64,000 bases of DNA from Eucommia ulmoides (Eukaryota; Streptophyta; Magnoliopsida; Garryales; Eucommiaceae), in assembly GCA_016647705.1 (NCBI GenBank), contig CM028329.1, positions 56,623,231 through 56,687,230 on the forward strand, given 5' to 3'. Numbering within the stretch: position 1 is the first letter of the stretch; every line of letters begins with the position of its first letter. The position numbers and the translations under genes were made by a program. This document shows positions 61,211 to 64,000 of this stretch, in pieces. The notes beneath the pieces were generated by a model. The model did no database searches, was not told the origin of the DNA, and worked only from the letters and a program-made list of their open reading frames with translations.

Positions 61211-61244
<34 letters not shown>

Positions 61245-62150
61245 CGAAAACCAGGCATTTATAGTAAAACAAATGTTTTCTACCTTCTTTTAAAAACACC
61301 ATCTGATTTCACCAAATCCAGCAAAAAATCATTTTCAGCTTCATTTCGAAAACCATCGAGATCTTCCAAAAATTCAGTTTACCAACTCACCCAAATCCTG
61401 CTTGATCCATATCGTTTATAAATTCATACAGTTTAAGTAATCACATACTTCATCATATATATACATAGAAAAATAGGTTGGCAAGAAGACAGTACACTCA
61501 CCTGAATATCCGTTTCCAAAAGTTCCACCGACTCTCTGCTACTGATCCTCTGGAAATCGGGAACCTATTCATGACAAGCCGTAAATTAATATTTTATGTA
61601 AAAATAACCTAACCAGTAAATACAAGCCCTAATTTTCGTAATTTCCTATTCACCGAATTCTATATTACTATTTAACGAGTATGGTACCGTTACCGTTTAC
61701 GATATCAAATTCATTCATGCAAATGGTCTCAATATTTATTATCGTCACTTCGACATTTTGGTGCTAGAGATTAGTTTTATAATCACTCACGAGATAATTT
61801 AAACACAATTAAATGCATATATTAAAATTGATAGGAATTTTACCTCTTTCGACTTTTTCATCAGTCGCAAAATTGGATTTTAATTTTTGTTGGGGTAGGT
61901 TGTGGAATTTTCCCATTTTTTTTTGCCTTTTTTTTTCCTTCATTTTTCTTCTTTTCTTCACGTTCCTTCTTCGTTTTCTGGTCTACGATAGCTTCACCGA
62001 ACCTTCCTCTCTCTTCCGCCGGCCTGCACCGCCAGCGACGGCCCCCCATTTTCTCTTCTTTTTCCTTTTTTTTTTTTCGTCTGTGTTTCTGGATTAGCCG
62101 CCGGCACCTCCACCGGCCCTCAACAATCCTTTGATTAAAATCAAGTTATT
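60193..62150 (-). mobile_element. LTR fossil of the 35413-38130 family
   Basis: Starts TGTCATACCCCACACTGG, followed by GGGGCCGGCGTGACG. It carries the inverted versions of the landmark blocks: a minisatellite (60865-61010), CGGTACCGTACC, AAGAAGACAGTACACTCACC, GGAACCTATTCATGACAAG. It ends in a C/T-rich leader-like stretch near 62150. No coding interior is seen; limits at the right are uncertain. Confidence 0.6.
60865..61012. repeat. Minisatellite CACTCCGCCGAAGCGGATAA
   Basis: Six variants, each with the palindromic core TCCGCCGAAGCGGA (or TCTGCTGAAGCAGA). Confidence 0.8.
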
Positions 62151-62601
62151 TACTTCCAATATCGATAATAATCCAAAACACAACCCGCAACAATCGTTAC
62201 CAAAAACTTGGTCGCGATCGTTGAAAACTATATTCGACAAACCAATCCCCGACAACGGTGCCAAAAACTTGGTGGCCGTTAATTAAGCGCTGCTACTTTC
62301 ACCGCAAGCGTACGGATCAAATTTTAGTATAATGGATCTTTCGGTCGAGTATCATAACTACAGGGATTGGTTGATATTACTATCGAGTACTGCGATTGTC
62401 ATAACCCGACTTTATCTAGGCGACAAAAATAGAATATAATTAATACTAATACTAAAATACTACTTTAACTATACTAATTACTAATACGAGATAGTTATGG
62501 GATGGATTATCTATGGATTAACTCTATTTACTTAAACGCGTTTGATTTTATTTAGTTTACAATAACGGTGTTCGACTTATTTGACAATCACGGTATCTAA
62601 A
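62151..62601 (-). mobile_element. Fragment related to the solo LTR at 54974-56338
   Basis: ACTTTCACCGCAAGCGTACG, ACAGGGATTGGTTGA and TCATAACCCGACTTTATCTA match the inverted 3' part of the solo LTR. It is preceded by GACAACGGTGCCAAAAACTT, a phrase often found next to LTRs of this kind. It is cut at 62602 by another LTR fossil. Confidence 0.55.
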
Positions 62602-64000
62602 TGTCATGACCCGTCCCGGACGCCCATCATCCCAGAGTCGGCGTGACGACAACATGACATCACCTATTTTATTTTATTTTTAATTTCTAATAAATTACAA
62701 AATGCATACATTACTATACAATTCATTAAACATGATATACATAATTTCTCTCTTTCATATGGTTCACCTTTGACAGCTCAACTCAAAACTCCCAGATGAC
62801 TCCACCTAGTGCCAATAGGGGACCGTCTCCTAAATAATTCACTTGCGAGTGTATTGTCTTCTTAGTAAACATATTTTATAATAATAATAATTCATTCTAC
62901 AACATCTAAATGGATCGAGCGTAAATATATAAACATCACATAGCTAGTAAAAATCTCTATAATATAAGCAGTGAAAATTAAATAAGTATAAATTTTCATT
63001 CAAACCCATCTAGTATATAATAATACCAATCGCCATATAAAATAAAACACCAAATATAAATAAGACACCACATCTCAAAACACCACACCATCACACCACT
63101 CACTGGCCAGCCATAGTGATCGTTTAACCTCACGATCGTGAGTTGCAACAGTACCGTAACCATCCGTAAGATATGCCTTCTTAGCGGACCTAACTGCGCA
63201 GATCACCACCTACCGGACGTCTCCGGAGGCCATAATATAAATCACCACATAATATCAATCACCACCTGCCAGACCACCCTTTGAACAAGACATCATATGA
63301 ATCACCACCTGCCGAACCACCCTCCGGACATGACATAAAATATGGCATAGTTAACTCAATAATATCATCATCAAATCACAAATCAATATCTATCTGCCGG
63401 ACCACCCTCCGGACAGACTATAATATAAATCACCACCTCATCAATACCGTCAAAATCACCAACGTCCACTTCTTTTCTCTCAAAAACCAACTTTTAAATC
63501 TGAAAATCATATTTTTTACTTTTGATTGAAAACCGTCTAATTTTAACAAAACCATTTTTCCTCTTTATATTTTTAGAAAACCAAATATTTTTTTATCCTC
63601 TTTTAAAACCACCAAATTCAACAAAACTCATTTTTCAACTTTCTTTTAAAACTACCATATTTTAACGAAAATCCATTTCCGCCAACTCACCCAAAATCCA
63701 ACGAAAATGATTAAATATCATTCTTTTCAGAAACCAACACAATTCCCTAAAAATTCGTTTTACCAACTCACTCCAAAAACCTACTTGATCCATATTATTT
63801 TGAAATCATCTAATTTAAATACATTCATTTTCCATTATATATATATAAAGAATAATTTGGCAAGAAGACAGTACACTCACCTGATAATCCGCACTCGCAA
63901 GCTCCCCCAACTCTCCGCTACTGATTCTCCGATGCCCATGAACCTATTAGTGACAAGGTCTAAATTAATATTTGATGTAAAAATACCTTGTCCGAACCAT
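62602..64000 (-). mobile_element. LTR fossil of the same family, running off the window
   Basis: Starts TGTCATGACCCGTCCCGG, then GTCGGCGTGACG. It continues with GTACCGTAACCATCCGTA, a minisatellite, AAGAAGACAGTACACTCACC at about 63862 and CATGAACCTATTAGTGACAAG at about 63937. This is the same order as at 60193. It is truncated only by the window edge. Confidence 0.65.
63195..63435. repeat. Minisatellite ATCACCACCTGCCGGACCAC
   Basis: About six variants of AATCACCACCTGCCGGAC and CCACCCTCCGGAC, each with CCGGAC...TCCGG as an inverted core, at the place where the two related LTRs carry different minisatellites. Confidence 0.75.

Noticed and set aside
61813-62097. Phe-rich frame near the LTR fossil
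   Set aside because: Encoded by C/T-rich leader sequence; also matched by an equally open antisense frame.

Overview
This is a stretch of eudicot nuclear chromosome. The coding genes have plant families and plant-style introns, intergenic DNA is A/T-rich, and most of the 64 kb is transposon-derived. I cannot name the species from the sequence alone.

Host genes, all on the minus strand: (i) a LISCL-type GRAS transcription regulator at the left edge (17-1863) whose GRAS domain is intact but whose first exon changes frame near 1705; (ii) a second, intact GRAS paralogue (20646-22856, 736 aa) with a probable 5'-UTR intron; (iii) an intact 10-exon oxysterol-binding-protein-related gene of the ORP3 type (40178-44997; the spliced exons I infer give exactly 457 aa). 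The two GRAS genes are a tandem pair pushed apart by transposons.

Transposon layout: 2.1-4.6 kb holds a hAT-like element and a Tourist-like MITE. About 4.7-15 kb is a decayed Mutator-like element (MULE) with an Ulp1-type protease pseudogene (+), a MuDR-type transposase pseudogene (-), an unassigned 95-codon reading frame, and an extraordinary density of the motif TGTTGAATGTAACA in both orientations. 15.3-17.3 kb is a Ty1/copia fossil. 18-19 kb and 23.8-25 kb are small MULE-like elements with G/C-rich palindromes. 25.9-38.2 kb contains CACTA-type ends, a gag-only LTR-retroelement fossil (27355-32342), a captured bHLH gene fragment and an LTR fossil. The ORP gene carries a hAT-like element with perfect 8-bp target duplications in its second intron.

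45.9-59.1 kb is a multi-level nest. A LINE is split by a MITE-like element (47196-58508). That is split by a copia element (47859-58405). One LTR of the copia element is split by a Pack-MULE-like element (48327-50612, perfect 9-bp target duplication) carrying a captured, broken MAKR (membrane-associated kinase regulator) gene. A solo LTR (54974-56338, perfect 5-bp duplication) sits in the copia interior. 60.2-64 kb is LTR fossil material.

The observations most worth following up are the MAKR-carrying Pack-MULE and its dated nest, the dispersed TGTTGAATGTAACA motif, the frame change in the first GRAS gene, and the locus-specific palindromic minisatellites at the same place in three related LTRs. 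I saw no tRNA, rRNA or CRISPR features, and no coordinated multi-gene system beyond these.
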